A DNA stretch of 64,000 nucleotides from Woeseiaceae bacterium (GTDB lineage Bacteria; Pseudomonadota; Gammaproteobacteria; Steroidobacterales; Woeseiaceae): NCBI GenBank assembly GCA_024640345.1, contig JAHEFD010000006.1, positions 30,381-94,380 of the forward strand, written 5' to 3'. Positions 8,756-18,003 of this stretch are shown here, in pieces. The notes beneath the pieces are model-generated. The model had not been told where the DNA came from. It did not search any database and saw only the letters and a program-made list of their open reading frames with translations. Numbering within the stretch: position 1 is the first letter of the stretch; every line of letters begins with the position of its first letter. A program made the position numbers and the translations under genes.

Positions 8756-11068
8756 ATGCTTCTGTTATGCTTTTGCGCACTCGCGGGCGCCTATTCGCTT
8801 TCTATTATTCCACAGTTGCCGTCCACGAATTTTTTCCTGGCGTCGCTACTTGTTTCGACAGCCTTTCTGTCATTTCGAAAATTCCGGCCAGCAACCTGTT
8901 TCGTGATTGGTGCAGGCGTGATGGGCATTGCCTCGGTGGCGCAGCTTGCCGATCGGCTCGATGCCGCATTGCAGGGAACGTCGGTCACCTTTTCAGCCGC
9001 GGTTGAAACATTTCCAGAAGGAGATGGGACATCGGTGCGCTTTCTTGTTCGTCCGCTTGGCAGGGACGATCTACCGCGTCGAATTCGCCTGTCCTGGTTC
9101 AGGCCGGATTCAATACCAGCTATCGGAGAAACCTGGCGGTTTCATGCCCGTCTCAAGCGTCCCCGTGGCTACGCCAATCCCGGCGGGTTCGACTATGAAG
9201 GCTGGCTTTTTCGCGAACGGATCGGTGCGACGGGCTATGTCGAAGCCAGTGCCCCAAGTTATCGGATTCATGGTGAGCCTCCGGGGTTTGTGAACCGGAT
9301 CCGGGCACGGTTTGTCGCTCGGGTGGCATCCGCGTTGCCGCCTGACGACGCAGCGGCGGTTCTGATGGCGATCGGCGTAGGCGCGCGTCACCGGATCGAC
9401 AGCGAACACTGGGACCTTTATGCGCGCACCGGCACAAGCCATCTCATGGCCATTTCGGGCCTTCATATTGGCCTGGCGGCGAGCTGCGCCTACCTGGCTT
9501 GCTGGGCGCTGTTTGCTCCTTTCTGCTCGCGACAAAACCTGCGGGATCGGGCGATCGCGGGCGCAATCGTGGCTGCCGTGACATACGCAAGCTTATCCGG
9601 ATTTGCCGTTCCGGCACGGAGGTCGCTGCTGATGGTCCTGGCAGCGGGGTTGGCCTTGCTGCTTCGTCGTCGTATGCGCCCATCGTTTTTGCTGGCATTT
9701 CCCTGTCTGCTGGTCTTTATAACGGACCCGATCGCGATTCTGACCCCTGGCTTCAAATTGTCGTTCTCCGCGGTCGCAATCCTTTTTCTTCTCGCCAGAC
9801 AGCATGTCATGTCCACGGGGGCAGGACGATTTCCCTCGGCGGGAACGCCCCTGGCTGCCGTCCGAAGCCTGGTGCGGTTGCAGCTCGCGCTCTGCACTGG
9901 CCTGTTTCCGTTGACGGTCCTTATATTCGACCGTTTCGCTCTGCTCGCGCCGGTGGCCAACATGCTGGTGCTGCCGCTATTTAATTTTGTCACTGTCCCC
10001 CTGACCCTCCTGGGAGCTCTTCTCGATGGTCCACTGGAGGATGCCGGCCAGTTTGTCCTGTCGCTGGCTCACGGCAGCATCAGGGCCGTCCTGTGGCTGG
10101 TGACAACCTTGGGTGGCCTTGAAGCTGCGAGTTACGCGACCAGGCATCTTGGACCAGTGATGAAATTGGTGACCCTCGTACCGCTGATCTTTGTCCTGCT
10201 GCCTCCGGGCTGGCCCGGCCGATACCTGGCCTTCGTCGCTGTCGTAGCCGTATTGGTCCACAAACCGTTACCGCCGCCGGAGGGTTGTCTCGATTATCAC
10301 GTTCTCGATGTTGGCCAGGGTCTCGCCGTCGTGTTGCAGACCCATCGTCATGCAATGCTGTTCGACACGGGGCCTTCTTTTCTGTCCGGCAGTAACACGG
10401 CCGAGATTGTTGTGCTCCCGTATCTTTACGGCAAGGGCATTGATCGACTCGACAGGTTGATGATCAGTCATGGTGATCTCGATCATGCCGGCGGTGCGAG
10501 ATCGATTGTTACCGGCACCGAGGTTGATGACGTGCTGGTTGGTGAGGAACTGACGGTCATTGACCAGGTACAGCGGCAATGTATCGCCGGCCAGCAGTGG
10601 GATTGGGATGGAATTGCCTTTGAAGTCATCCATCCGCGGCACAAAGCGCCCTGGAATCGTAACAATTCATCGTGCGTGATGCAGGTCGAGGTGGGGGAGT
10701 TCAGGCTGCTTCTTCCCGGCGATATCGAGGCACCGGCAGAGAAACTGCTGGTGCACCTTAAGATGATCACTGAGACCGATGTCGTCATCGTTCCGCACCA
10801 TGGCAGCAAAACCTCATCCAGCGAGCCTTTTGTCAACGCCACGCGTGCCGGGCTTGCGATCGTCTCGAGCGGCTACAGGAACCGCTGGGAATTCCCAAAA
10901 CCGGAGGTCATCGCTCGCTGGCGGGCGGCTGGTGCGAATGTCCTGAATACGGCCACTGCCGGTGCTGCGAGTCAGCGAATTTGCGTCGACGCCGGGGCGG
11001 GGCCTGTCCGTCTGCAGCGCCTGGCAGGACAACGATATTGGCACGAAGTACCGGCCTTGCTGCCCTGA
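8756..11068 (+). CDS. comEC: DNA internalization channel protein ComEC/Rec2
   Basis: ComEC forms the inner-membrane channel for single-stranded DNA in natural transformation. The 770-residue protein has an N-terminal membrane region, a DUF4131-like soluble part, a polytopic Competence domain (with RTGTSHLMAISGLHIGL and FAVPARRSLLM), and a C-terminal metallo-beta-lactamase domain with DVGQG, the metal motif SHGDLDHAGG near residue 570 and VPHHGSKTSSS. All three domains are present, so it appears intact. GGGAA lies just before the ATG. Whether the organism is naturally competent cannot be told from this window, which contains no pilus or comF genes. Confidence 0.93.
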   Translation: MLLLCFCALAGAYSLSIIPQLPSTNFFLASLLVSTAFLSFRKFRPATCFVIGAGVMGIASVAQLADRLDAALQGTSVTFSAAVETFPEGDGTSVRFLVRPLGRDDLPRRIRLSWFRPDSIPAIGETWRFHARLKRPRGYANPGGFDYEGWLFRERIGATGYVEASAPSYRIHGEPPGFVNRIRARFVARVASALPPDDAAAVLMAIGVGARHRIDSEHWDLYARTGTSHLMAISGLHIGLAASCAYLACWALFAPFCSRQNLRDRAIAGAIVAAVTYASLSGFAVPARRSLLMVLAAGLALLLRRRMRPSFLLAFPCLLVFITDPIAILTPGFKLSFSAVAILFLLARQHVMSTGAGRFPSAGTPLAAVRSLVRLQLALCTGLFPLTVLIFDRFALLAPVANMLVLPLFNFVTVPLTLLGALLDGPLEDAGQFVLSLAHGSIRAVLWLVTTLGGLEAASYATRHLGPVMKLVTLVPLIFVLLPPGWPGRYLAFVAVVAVLVHKPLPPPEGCLDYHVLDVGQGLAVVLQTHRHAMLFDTGPSFLSGSNTAEIVVLPYLYGKGIDRLDRLMISHGDLDHAGGARSIVTGTEVDDVLVGEELTVIDQVQRQCIAGQQWDWDGIAFEVIHPRHKAPWNRNNSSCVMQVEVGEFRLLLPGDIEAPAEKLLVHLKMITETDVVIVPHHGSKTSSSEPFVNATRAGLAIVSSGYRNRWEFPKPEVIARWRAAGANVLNTATAGAASQRICVDAGAGPVRLQRLAGQRYWHEVPALLP

Positions 11069-11125
11069 CTGCAGAATTTTCCGGCCGGTCACTGTATATT
11101 CCGATTTTCGCTTGAGTCTCTGTAT

Positions 11126-11761
11126 ATGGTTGAAATCGTTAAAGCTGGCGGCTGGCTGATGGCGCCCATCGTTCTCTGTGCCATCATGGCGCTGGGGATT
11201 GTCTTCGAACGCTATTGGACATTGCAGGAAAAGCGCGTCATTCCCGAGGATCTGACGAGCAAGGTCTGGGCGTGGGTCAGCCGCGATGCGCTGGATCAAA
11301 GCCAGATCCAGACCCTTCATCAAGGTTCGCCCCTGGGACAAATACTCGCCGCCGGCCTGATTAATCGCGATCGAGAGCGTGCCGTGATGAAAGACAGTAT
11401 CGAGGATACGGGCCGACATGTTGTGCACGAGATGGAGCGGTACCTGGATACTCTTGGCACGATCGCCGCAATTACCCCGCTGCTTGGCCTGCTGGGCACC
11501 GTTATCGGTATGGTCAAGGTTTTCACCGCAATTACCACGCACGGCGTAGGCGACCCTACAGTGCTGGCCGGTGGAATCGCAGAAGCACTCATCACTACCG
11601 GTGCGGGTCTGACGGTCGCCATACCGGCGTTGATCGGCTACCGGTATTTTCGCAATCGGGTGGATTCACTCGTCGTCGAAATGGAGAAAGAGGCGATCAA
11701 ACTCGTCGAAGCGCTGCATCGGCGGCAGGACAAGAAACCAGTTACCGGTAAGAAGAAATGA
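11126..11761 (+). CDS. exbB: MotA/TolQ/ExbB-family proton channel
   Basis: The 211-residue protein has a first hydrophobic helix (about residues 12-30), a cytoplasmic loop rich in charged residues, and two further helices with ITPLLGLLGTVIGMVKVF and ITTGAGLTVAIPALIGYRYF, the TolQ/ExbB signature. Such proteins form proton-driven motors with an ExbD/TolR partner, which here is the next gene (ATGA overlap). The pair lies between comEC and msbA, a conserved position in many gammaproteobacteria, but no TonB is nearby, so its client is unclear. Confidence 0.88.
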   Translation: MVEIVKAGGWLMAPIVLCAIMALGIVFERYWTLQEKRVIPEDLTSKVWAWVSRDALDQSQIQTLHQGSPLGQILAAGLINRDRERAVMKDSIEDTGRHVVHEMERYLDTLGTIAAITPLLGLLGTVIGMVKVFTAITTHGVGDPTVLAGGIAEALITTGAGLTVAIPALIGYRYFRNRVDSLVVEMEKEAIKLVEALHRRQDKKPVTGKKK

Positions 11762-12183
11762 GATTGAGTCTTCGGGCCAGGGCGGAGCCGGAAGTCAATA
11801 TGACATCCCTGATAGATGTCGTCCTTCTTTTGCTTATCTTTTTCATGGTGTCGACCAGCTTCGTAAAGCAGTCGCAAATTTCGATTCGCCTGCCGGAGGC
11901 GGAGAGTGCGTCCGTCGTTGAAGAAGTACCGGTACAAATCGATATCATGATCACCGAGCAGGGAACTTATCTCGTCAATAACCGGGAGTTGGTCAACAGC
12001 CGACCGGAAACCATTCGTAATGCGCTGCAGAAAGTATCCGGCGGCGACAGCAGTTTGCCATTGACGATCAGCGCGGACGCCAATGCACGACATCAGCATG
12101 TTGTTACCGCAATGGACGTGGCCGGCAAATTGGGATTTACCAAAATCAGCATCGCAACGATCAACGACCCGGTCGAGCAGTGA
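11758..12183 (+). CDS. exbD: ExbD/TolR-family biopolymer transport protein
   Basis: The 141-residue protein has a short cytoplasmic start, EVNMTSLIDVVLLLLIFFMVST as its single transmembrane helix with the conserved Asp (about residue 21) that takes part in proton use, and a periplasmic domain ending in GFTKISIATI. It is the partner of the ExbB-like channel upstream and overlaps it by 4 bp. msbA starts 6 bp after its stop, so ExbB, ExbD, MsbA, LpxK and KdsB appear to be one transcription unit. Confidence 0.88.
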   Translation: MRLSLRARAEPEVNMTSLIDVVLLLLIFFMVSTSFVKQSQISIRLPEAESASVVEEVPVQIDIMITEQGTYLVNNRELVNSRPETIRNALQKVSGGDSSLPLTISADANARHQHVVTAMDVAGKLGFTKISIATINDPVEQ

Positions 12184-12189
12184 TCGCCA

Positions 12190-13956
12190 GTGGATAGCGG
12201 TCTCAATCCACGCGTCAGGGCGGTTTACGGGCGACTCTGGCGTTACGTATTGCCGCACAAGGTGATCGGTCTGATTGCCGTCGTGGCGATGGCTGCGACG
12301 GCCGCTGTGGAAGGCGGAATGGTGTGGCTGGTCGAGCCATTAATGGACGAGACGCTCATTGCGCACAACCTGGAAACCGTCCAGTGGATGCCATTCGCGT
12401 TCGTGGCTGTTTTTATCGGACGTGGTATAAGCGGTTTCGCCACGGAAATATCGCTTGGCTGGATAGGGCGAAGTGTCATCAGCAATTTGCGTCGAGATGT
12501 TTTTCGCAAATTCCTGACTTTGCCCACTCGCTATATCGAAACACATTCATCTGGCCCAATGCTGTCGCGCATGACCTACAACGTCGAAATGGTCGCCGAG
12601 TCGGTAACCAATGTCGTTACAGTCTTGATTCGGGATTTCCTGACAGTCTGCGTTTCAATTGCAATCATGATTTATCAGAGCCCGCGCCTGTTCATGTTCA
12701 TACTGGTTCTGCTGCCGGTTATTGCCTTGCTTATCCAGGTTCTGGGCAAAGCGTTTCGTCGTTACAGCGGCCGCATACAGGACTCCATCGGTGAAGTGAC
12801 CCAAGTGACCGATGAGGTCTTATCAGGTAACCGGGTAGTGAAAATCTTTGGCGGTCATGAGTACGAAATGGATCGTCTCGTCGAAGTTGATGAGCGAAAT
12901 CGTCGTCAGAACCTGAAGCTGATCCGTTCACGCGCATCCGGTGTTGCCGTTACCCAGGTTATTTTTGGCCTCGGAATTGCCGGGGTAATCTTTGCGGCAG
13001 GCAACGAGTCTATCAATGGCGACCTTAGCCCTGGCAGCTTCATGTCATTTTTTGGTGCGATGATGTTAATGCTTCAGCCGTTGCGCCGTATCAACAACAT
13101 CAATGCAGTATTGCAACGTGGCATTGCGGCAGGTGACAGCCTGTTTAAAATAATCGACGAGCCTGACGAAATCGATTCCGGTACTTATGTCGCCGAAAAA
13201 GTTCGTGGCACTGTTGAATTTCGTCACGTCAGTTTTTCATACAAAAGCGAGAATGCGCCGGTGCTGAGCGATGTGTCGTTCAAGGTCGAGGCCGGAAAGT
13301 CTATCGCTATCGTCGGTCATTCGGGCAGTGGCAAGACGACTCTTGCAGGGTTGCTGCCGCGATTCTACGACGCCGACTCAGGTGAGATTCTGCTCGACGG
13401 CGTGTCCGTTCGGGACTATGAGCTTTCGAATCTTCGTTCAAACATCAGCTTCGTGAGCCAGGATATTGTCCTGTTCAACGATTCGATCGAGAATAATCTC
13501 GCCTATGGCCAGCTGCGATATTGCAGTCGTTCGCAGATACTTGAAGCAGCCGAAGCGGCGCATGTTATTGATTTCGTCAAGGAGCTTCCGAACGGATTTG
13601 AAACCGTTGTTGGCGATCGTGGCGTGCTGTTATCGGGTGGGCAGCGTCAACGGGTCGCAATCGGTCGAGCTTTACTGAAAAACGCGCCGATACTCATTCT
13701 CGATGAGGCAACTTCTTCACTGGATACCAAGTCGGAGCGACGTATCCAGCAGGCCCTCGAACAGCTGATGACCGACAGAACAACATTGGTTATCGCACAC
13801 CGCTTGTCGACGGTTGAGAACGCCGACCAGATTATCGTGCTCGATGATGGTCGAATCGTGGAGTCGGGTACGCATCGCGAGTTGCTGAAAGTCGACGGGC
13901 ACTATGCTTCACTTTACCGCATGCAATTCAGCGAAGAGCTTGCCGAAAAATCTTGA
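12190..13956 (+). CDS. msbA: Lipid A export ATP-binding/permease MsbA
   Basis: MsbA is a homodimeric ABC exporter that flips lipid A-core across the inner membrane. The 588-residue protein has six N-terminal helices (about residues 15-310), then a nucleotide-binding domain with Walker A GHSGSGKTT (about 375), LSGGQRQRVAIGRALL (about 480), Walker B ILILDEATSSLD and the H-loop IAHRLST. The start is GTG at 12190. The next gene, lpxK, supports lipid A rather than drug export as its role. The stop overlaps lpxK. Confidence 0.94.
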   Translation: MDSGLNPRVRAVYGRLWRYVLPHKVIGLIAVVAMAATAAVEGGMVWLVEPLMDETLIAHNLETVQWMPFAFVAVFIGRGISGFATEISLGWIGRSVISNLRRDVFRKFLTLPTRYIETHSSGPMLSRMTYNVEMVAESVTNVVTVLIRDFLTVCVSIAIMIYQSPRLFMFILVLLPVIALLIQVLGKAFRRYSGRIQDSIGEVTQVTDEVLSGNRVVKIFGGHEYEMDRLVEVDERNRRQNLKLIRSRASGVAVTQVIFGLGIAGVIFAAGNESINGDLSPGSFMSFFGAMMLMLQPLRRINNINAVLQRGIAAGDSLFKIIDEPDEIDSGTYVAEKVRGTVEFRHVSFSYKSENAPVLSDVSFKVEAGKSIAIVGHSGSGKTTLAGLLPRFYDADSGEILLDGVSVRDYELSNLRSNISFVSQDIVLFNDSIENNLAYGQLRYCSRSQILEAAEAAHVIDFVKELPNGFETVVGDRGVLLSGGQRQRVAIGRALLKNAPILILDEATSSLDTKSERRIQQALEQLMTDRTTLVIAHRLSTVENADQIIVLDDGRIVESGTHRELLKVDGHYASLYRMQFSEELAEKS

Positions 13957-14993
13957 GTCGCTCCAATGACAACTGGGTAGACAGGATCTGGTACGGCCAT
14001 TCGCCGTTGGTCTGGTTATTTGTGCCGCTTAGCTTGTTGTACAAGGCCATTATTGCAGGTAAAGCTTACCTTTATCGGTCGGGCCTGAAGAAGGCTCAAC
14101 GAGTTTCCGTTCCGGTGATCATCATTGGCAACATCACGGCCGGTGGCACGGGGAAGACACCGCTCACGATCTGGTTGGCGAAGAATTTGAAGGAAAGAGG
14201 ATTTACGCCCGGAATCATCAGCCGAGGCTACCGGGGCAAGGTCGGTGCCGTCCCAGTCAGCGCAAACGCCTCGAGTGATCCCGCTGTCGTGGGCGACGAG
14301 GCGATCTTGCTGGCGACGGCAAGCGATTGCCTGGTCGTGGTTCATCCAGACCGGGTTGCTGCCGCGATCAAGGCAATTGATACAGGGGTCGATGTAATCA
14401 TCGCCGATGACGGGCTGCAGCATAGCCGCCTGGCACGGGACTGCGAGATAGCGGTAATTGACGGGCATCGCGGCTTCGGAAACGGGCGGCTTCTGCCTGC
14501 AGGGCCATTGAGGGAGAAGCCGACGCGACTGGATTCAGTCGACAAGGTTGTTGTTCAGCGTGCGGCAAGAGAACCCAGAGAAGTTTTGCGTCGAACCTCG
14601 GATCGACGCCCCTTTCATTTTGACCTCAAGCCGATTTCGCTTCGTCGCCTGGATGGCTCGGAGAGCCGGACGCTCGCGGAATTTACCGGGCGAAAAGTAC
14701 ATGCGGTTGCCGGTATCGGAAACCCGAATCGATTTTTTCGCGTGCTCGAAGCAAATGGACTGATCGTCAAGCGCCATCCATTGCCGGATCACGCCAGGAT
14801 TCTGCCGAGCGATGTAATGTTCGACGATGATCTGGATGTCGTAATGACGGCAAAAGATGCCGTAAAATGTCGTTTTCCTGAAGCCGGAAAATGTTGGGCT
14901 GTGGATGCCGATGTTGAATTCGAAGGCGAGGGAGGGGACATGCTTCTGCAATTGATACTGGATAAGATTTCCGCGGCGAGGTCTGCTGCGTGA
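13953..14993 (+). CDS. lpxK: Tetraacyldisaccharide 4'-kinase LpxK
   Basis: LpxK phosphorylates the 4'-position of the lipid A disaccharide at the inner membrane. The 346-residue protein has an N-terminal hydrophobic segment (WLFVPLSLLYKAIIAG), the P-loop GNITAGGTGKTPL (about residues 56-68), VVGDEAILLA, and IIADDGLQHSRLARDCEIAVIDG. The start codon is TTG and overlaps the msbA stop (TTGA); no ATG in frame would preserve the N-terminal helix. It overlaps kdsB by 4 bp. The small Trm112-like gene often found between lpxK and kdsB is absent. Confidence 0.95.
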   Translation: MSRSNDNWVDRIWYGHSPLVWLFVPLSLLYKAIIAGKAYLYRSGLKKAQRVSVPVIIIGNITAGGTGKTPLTIWLAKNLKERGFTPGIISRGYRGKVGAVPVSANASSDPAVVGDEAILLATASDCLVVVHPDRVAAAIKAIDTGVDVIIADDGLQHSRLARDCEIAVIDGHRGFGNGRLLPAGPLREKPTRLDSVDKVVVQRAAREPREVLRRTSDRRPFHFDLKPISLRRLDGSESRTLAEFTGRKVHAVAGIGNPNRFFRVLEANGLIVKRHPLPDHARILPSDVMFDDDLDVVMTAKDAVKCRFPEAGKCWAVDADVEFEGEGGDMLLQLILDKISAARSAA

Positions 14994-15742
14994 CCGAATT
15001 CGTTGTCGTCATCCCTGCGCGCTTTGCATCCGAAAGACTGCCCGGTAAACCACTGCGAATGATTGCCGGTAAAACCATGTTGCAACACGTCTATGAGCGT
15101 GGGACGGAAAGTGGTGCGAGCGAAGTAGTTATCGCGACCGATGATGATCGAATAGCGGAAGTCGCGTCTTCGATATCAGCGAAATGTTACATGACCTCGG
15201 CGGATCACAAATCGGGTACGGATCGCCTTGCGGAGGTTGCGCGTGCTGCCGATTGGCCGGATGAAAGGATCGTCGTTAACTTGCAGGGCGATGAACCGCT
15301 GATGCAGCCGGAACTGATTGACCAATGTGCTTCGCTCCTGGCTGACAAAAGAGCAGACGTCGGGACGCTGGCGTCACCAATTCAATCGGATCAGGATTTT
15401 CGCAATCCAAACATCGTTAAGGCTGTCGTTGATAATTTCGGATTCGCGTTGTACTTCAGTCGGGCCGCAATTCCCTTCGCGCGGTCGGAAAAATCGGCGT
15501 CGCTGGCGCGCGAATCAGCGCTGCATCATCACGGAATTTATGCCTATCGGAATTCAGTGCTGCAGGAGATTGTTGCGGCCAGCCAGTCACCGCTGGAGGT
15601 TGCAGAACAACTGGAACAGCTACGCGCGTTGAGCCTGGGGATGAGAATCAAGGTTGGAATTCCCGCCTTGCGCCCCGGTCCGGGAGTGGATACGGAAGAA
15701 GACCTGGCGGATGCCGAGCGATTGCTGGCATTGCGGGACTAA
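14990..15742 (+). CDS. kdsB: 3-deoxy-manno-octulosonate cytidylyltransferase (CMP-Kdo synthetase)
   Basis: KdsB activates Kdo as CMP-Kdo for addition to lipid A. The 250-residue protein opens with FVVVIPARFASERLPGKPL, the nucleotide-binding signature, and contains ATDDDRIAEV, TSADHKSGTDRL, NLQGDEPLM and HHGIYAYRNSVLQ. The start is GTG overlapping the lpxK stop (GTGA). It ends the plus-strand envelope operon; the following genes are on the other strand. Confidence 0.96.
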   Translation: MTEFVVVIPARFASERLPGKPLRMIAGKTMLQHVYERGTESGASEVVIATDDDRIAEVASSISAKCYMTSADHKSGTDRLAEVARAADWPDERIVVNLQGDEPLMQPELIDQCASLLADKRADVGTLASPIQSDQDFRNPNIVKAVVDNFGFALYFSRAAIPFARSEKSASLARESALHHHGIYAYRNSVLQEIVAASQSPLEVAEQLEQLRALSLGMRIKVGIPALRPGPGVDTEEDLADAERLLALRD

Positions 15743-15781
15743 CTCGAAGACGTCACGGAAGAAGCGCCGTTTAAACCTCGT

Positions 15782-15967
15782 CTATTCGGCCTGGCCCCTG
15801 ACGTAGAAGCCGATAAAACAGAAAACGGGCCCGAAGATTAAGCCGGTAATCTGTCCTGGACCGAACTCGGGGCTGCCACCCAATCCCAGTCCGTCAGCGA
15901 ATAGCGCTGCCAGCAGGATGAGTATGCCGACCGCGATCAGCAGGGCTCCCAGGGTCTTGATATGCAT
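15782..15967 (-). CDS. Small two-helix membrane protein, function unknown
   Basis: The 61-residue product has two hydrophobic segments (about residues 5-27 and 40-57) joined by a Gly-rich loop. GAG lies just before the ATG. I do not recognise a family. The size and composition resemble small membrane proteins found in many marine gammaproteobacteria, but the call rests only on an intact frame with a coherent two-helix pattern. It stands alone between kdsB (opposite strand, convergent) and a gene-free stretch. Confidence 0.55.
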   Translation of the reverse strand: MHIKTLGALLIAVGILILLAALFADGLGLGGSPEFGPGQITGLIFGPVFCFIGFYVRGQAE

Positions 15968-16312
15968 TCTCGTTACCGACTAAAACTGAGCAACTGGAAT
16001 ACTATCAGTAACTGGCGGTCCGGAACATGCCCGCGGCGAGTGGCCGGTAATGGAGCCATCCTTATGTTCAGGTCCGTGGTTCAGTCGTTCGAGAGTTGTC
16101 GCGTCTCGCCGTAAAAAACCGCATCTTCGACTCTTCGGGTCTGCGATCGATGGAACTATCTATGCCGGTCGCCAGGATCGCCTGTGTGGCCTTGTCAATT
16201 CCAAAATGCAGCGACCTGTATTTTTTAACAGGGTTCGTCACGTTCGGACTGCTGCAATAAACGTCGGCCTGAAAGAATAAGCCAGGCTAACGATGGCCTG
16301 CCGACGCTCCCG
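15968..16312. other. Intergenic stretch without recognised gene
   Basis: These 345 bases lie upstream of the small membrane protein gene and downstream of the MauG-like gene. A 76-codon plus-strand frame at 16050-16280 has no family motif and no ribosome binding site and is not called. No clear terminator or tRNA-like fold was seen. The stretch may hold the promoter of the minus-strand gene at 15967. Confidence 0.5.
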
Positions 16313-17599
16313 TTAATTGGCCAATGGCACTCTCAGCCATTTTTCGGCCGTTGCGAGCGGGGCGTCCAGGGCATTCAAAAAAGCTTCCAGTTGCTTCAGT
16401 TCTCGGCGGCTCAGGTTCAGTTTCTCTTCCGCTTCGTTGTGACCGATCATGGCGAGCGGGGCGCGATTGTAAAGATCGAGCAGCGCCGCAATTGTTTCGT
16501 TCTGCCCTTTGTGGGAGTAGGGTGCCGTTCCGCCAAGATTCCTGAGCGATGGTGTTCGCGTGGCGCCGATCAGTTCAATTCCGGTTCGTACATAGTTCAG
16601 TTCCGCGCAGCGCTTTTCCGGATCGTCGCTGAATTGGCCAAGACAGTTGAAGGGATCTGCAAGAACTTTTTTCAAACCGTCGATTCGACCGCGGTCTGGC
16701 ACGTCGCCGGGAAAGCTCAGGATCCCGGTGTTATGAAATTCATTGTTCGTCAACAGTGGACCATTGTGGCACTCAGTGCATCGCGCTTTGTCAATAAACA
16801 GTTGCAGGCCGAGAATTTCTTCGTCGGTCAGTGCCGACCCTGGTGATTCAGAATTGCCGTTCAGTAAATCCCTGACGTAAGTGTCGAAGCGAGACGGCCC
16901 CGGCATAATGAGTCGTTCGTATGCGGCAATCGCTTTGCCGATGTTTGAGAAAACCCGATTGACTGCGAGCCTGTCTTCATCAGACATTGCCTGCCATGCT
17001 GCGTTGGCCCCGGCGTCATCCAGCGGTGCGGCCGTTTCGGGGAAGCGCGAGGTATCTGAAAAATCGGGTAGCTCACCGAAAAGATCTTCGTACAGCAGCC
17101 GGTATTCCGGATCAGTCGAGATGAAGCGGGCGTACGACATGCGATTGCCGCCATGTTCCGCAGGATCCTCAAGTGGTGACAGTGCCTGCGCCCACTGGCT
17201 GTCTTTGCGCCCATCCCAATAAAGCCATGGGCTGTAAGCGGTGCCAACGATGCTGCGGGTATTTCGACCGGACAGCCCGATGCCCCGACCCTTCGGGAAT
17301 CCGTCGGTAAATCGACGGTCGGGCTGGTGGCAAGTCGCGCAGGAAACAGAACCGTTGGCGCTCAGTCGCATGTCAAAGAAGAGTTTGTGACCGAATTCTC
17401 GGGCACGTGGATCGTCAGCAACGGCGTTCGTAGGGTCCGGCTCCAGATCAGGCAGGCTGTCGAGAGAAAGCCGTTGCAGCACCATAAGATCCAGGTCCGT
17501 CCACTTGGCCGGATACCGGGGTCCGAACTGCCACCAGGCCGATGCGGCGAGCAGGATCGCGACAATGGCGATCAGCGATGTTTTCTTCGAGGGTTTCAT
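16313..17599 (-). CDS. Di-heme cytochrome c peroxidase / MauG-family protein, membrane-anchored or secreted
   Basis: The 428-residue protein has an N-terminal hydrophobic helix (about residues 8-22, no clear cleavage site) and two c-type heme sites, CATCH (about residue 85) and CTECH (about 274), with the family motifs RRFTDG, SPWLYWDGRKDSQWAQAL, and TPSLRNLGGTAPYSHKG near the C-terminus. This is the layout of bacterial di-heme peroxidases and of MauG-like enzymes that oxidise protein partners. It should act in the periplasm. Its start overlaps the stop of the YtkA-like gene by 4 bp, so it is translated with that gene and the next one upstream. Whether it reduces peroxide or modifies a partner cannot be settled by motif alone. 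Confidence 0.88.
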   Translation of the reverse strand: MKPSKKTSLIAIVAILLAASAWWQFGPRYPAKWTDLDLMVLQRLSLDSLPDLEPDPTNAVADDPRAREFGHKLFFDMRLSANGSVSCATCHQPDRRFTDGFPKGRGIGLSGRNTRSIVGTAYSPWLYWDGRKDSQWAQALSPLEDPAEHGGNRMSYARFISTDPEYRLLYEDLFGELPDFSDTSRFPETAAPLDDAGANAAWQAMSDEDRLAVNRVFSNIGKAIAAYERLIMPGPSRFDTYVRDLLNGNSESPGSALTDEEILGLQLFIDKARCTECHNGPLLTNNEFHNTGILSFPGDVPDRGRIDGLKKVLADPFNCLGQFSDDPEKRCAELNYVRTGIELIGATRTPSLRNLGGTAPYSHKGQNETIAALLDLYNRAPLAMIGHNEAEEKLNLSRRELKQLEAFLNALDAPLATAEKWLRVPLAN

Positions 17600-18003
17600 A
17601 TCGTCAGTGAAATGATTGCGGTATCGCGGCGACCGGCTGCATCGACCGTAACAGTCAGTTCCCAGTCTCCACTCATGTGAAACCGCATTCCTTCCATTAG
17701 ATAGTCCCCGTTGCCCAAGGACTTCGTCATCCGTGGTTCGGTCGGTAAGCCGTGGTTGTGTTTCGGCATGCCGCCGGTAACGCTGAGCGTTGCATTATTG
17801 ACAGGTGTACCTTCTGCATCTTCAACATGAATAACCCAGTCGTGCATACGATTAATTGCGAGTGGCTCCAGGCGAGATTTATAACTCACGCGGTAGTAAC
17901 CGGAGCGGGTGGACCAGCTTTGCCTGTCAGTTGCATCCTGCGCTGCCGTGACGCCAGCGAATGCCATCAGGAGTGCGCAAGAAATCGCAATCAGTCTATG
18001 CAT
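17596..18003 (-). CDS. Secreted YtkA/FixH-like beta-sandwich protein
   Basis: The 135-residue product has a signal peptide (to about residue 21, GVTAAQ) and a mature domain with HDWVIHVEDAEGTPVNNATLSVTGGMPKHNHGL and GNYL-like MEGMRFHMSGDWELTVTVDA. The MPxHxHG element and the strand pattern match YtkA-like domains, small secreted folds whose conserved His and Met may bind metal (inference). It is the middle gene of a tight three-gene unit, overlapping both neighbours (4 bp with the di-heme peroxidase, 8 bp with the upstream gene), so it may be a partner or substrate of the peroxidase. Confidence 0.75.
   Translation of the reverse strand: MHRLIAISCALLMAFAGVTAAQDATDRQSWSTRSGYYRVSYKSRLEPLAINRMHDWVIHVEDAEGTPVNNATLSVTGGMPKHNHGLPTEPRMTKSLGNGDYLMEGMRFHMSGDWELTVTVDAAGRRDTAIISLTI

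Noticed and set aside
14990..15000. A Trm112/YcaR-type gene between lpxK and kdsB
   Set aside because: The two genes overlap by 4 bp here, so there is no room for it.
16050..16280. 76-codon plus-strand frame between the small membrane protein and MauG-like genes
   Set aside because: It has no recognisable domain, signal or ribosome binding site, and its composition is not protein-like.
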